DNA of 5,347 nt from Thermococcus sp. (GTDB lineage: Archaea; Methanobacteriota_B; Thermococci; Thermococcales; Thermococcaceae). A model generated the notes under the pieces. It was not told the origin of the DNA and made no database searches. It was given only the letters and a program-made list of their open reading frames with translations. Of this stretch, positions 5,195 to 5,347 are shown piece by piece (within the stretch, counting starts at the first letter, position 1; the number at the start of each line of letters is the position of its first letter). The DNA is taken from the NCBI GenBank assembly GCA_027074805.1, contig JALTCK010000131.1:1-5347 (forward strand), in the 5' to 3' direction. The position numbers and the translations under genes are program-made.

Positions 5195-5225
5195 TCTCTC
5201 TCTTTTAGTAACCCCCGGAAAGATT

Positions 5226-5235
5226 AAGGAGGTGA
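5226..5235 (+). promoter_or_regulatory. Strong Shine-Dalgarno site before the TIP49/RuvB-like gene
   Basis: AAGGAGGTGA is fully complementary to the usual archaeal 16S rRNA 3' end and leaves five bases before the ATG at 5241. It is the strongest ribosome-binding site in the window, suggesting efficient translation, and it fixes the start. Confidence 0.7.
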
Positions 5236-5240
5236 GGGCC

Positions 5241-5347
5241 ATGCCAGTCATTGAAGAGGTCGCAAAAAGAACCTTCGAGAGGATCGGGAGCCACTCCCAC
5301 ATAAAGGGCCTCGACCTGGACGAGAACGGGAAGGCTCTCTTCATGGC
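5241..5347 (+). CDS. TIP49/RuvB-like AAA+ ATPase, N-terminal fragment
   Basis: Only 35 codons are inside the window. They match the conserved N-terminus of the RuvBL1/RuvBL2 (TIP49, pontin/reptin) family: EEV at the start, then RIGSHSHIKGLDLDENGKA, closely resembling the eukaryotic RIxSHSHVKGLGLDExG block. The Walker A and B motifs and the family's OB-fold insertion would lie beyond the edge. In eukaryotes these hexameric ATPases work in chromatin remodelling and in assembly of box C/D snoRNPs. Archaeal members are often named TBP-interacting protein TIP49, and their role is little known. The gene has its own TATA box and a perfect Shine-Dalgarno site. The bacterial RuvB helicase is excluded because its N-terminus lacks the SHSHIKGL block. 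Confidence 0.85.
   Translation, partial: MPVIEEVAKRTFERIGSHSHIKGLDLDENGKALFM

Overview
The window looks like chromosomal DNA of a hyperthermophilic euryarchaeon of the order Thermococcales (Thermococcus/Pyrococcus type). This rests on the archaeal gene set: geranylgeranyl reductase, an archaeal type IA topoisomerase, a QueE serving archaeosine synthesis, and a TIP49/RuvB-like ATPase. It is supported by TATA-box promoters with short leaders, GGTG-type ribosome-binding sites, and Lys/Glu/Arg-rich proteins with AGG/AAG/ATA codons. The species cannot be named from this sequence.

Layout. Bases 1-623 hold the C-terminal half of an FAD-dependent geranylgeranyl reductase on the plus strand. It meets head-on, with no base between the stop codons, a full DNA topoisomerase I gene on the minus strand (624-2801). 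Next is about 700 bp without a convincing gene (2802-3504). It contains the topA promoter, a large imperfect inverted repeat centred near 3181 with arms of roughly 165-195 bp (about 3015-3378), several perfect short hairpins, and the promoter of the following gene. From 3505 everything reads rightward: a 166-aa acidic protein of unknown function, an 86-aa protein of unknown function, queE, a probable box C/D guide sRNA (about 5121-5177), and the first 35 codons of a TIP49/RuvB-like AAA+ ATPase that runs off the edge.

How the parts relate. Most recognisable genes serve core archaeal functions: ether-lipid saturation, DNA topology, the 7-deazaguanine step of tRNA archaeosine synthesis, RNA 2'-O-methylation guidance, and a RuvB-like ATPase. 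The 86-aa gene and queE lie almost end to end and are probably co-transcribed. The sRNA appears to have its own TATA box just after the queE stop, and its likely T-rich terminator overlaps the TATA box of the ATPase gene.

The least explained parts are the foldback repeat between topA and the 166-aa gene and the C/D sRNA in front of a RuvB-like gene. Eukaryotic relatives of that ATPase help assemble box C/D snoRNPs. No complete mobile element, CRISPR array, tRNA or rRNA was seen.
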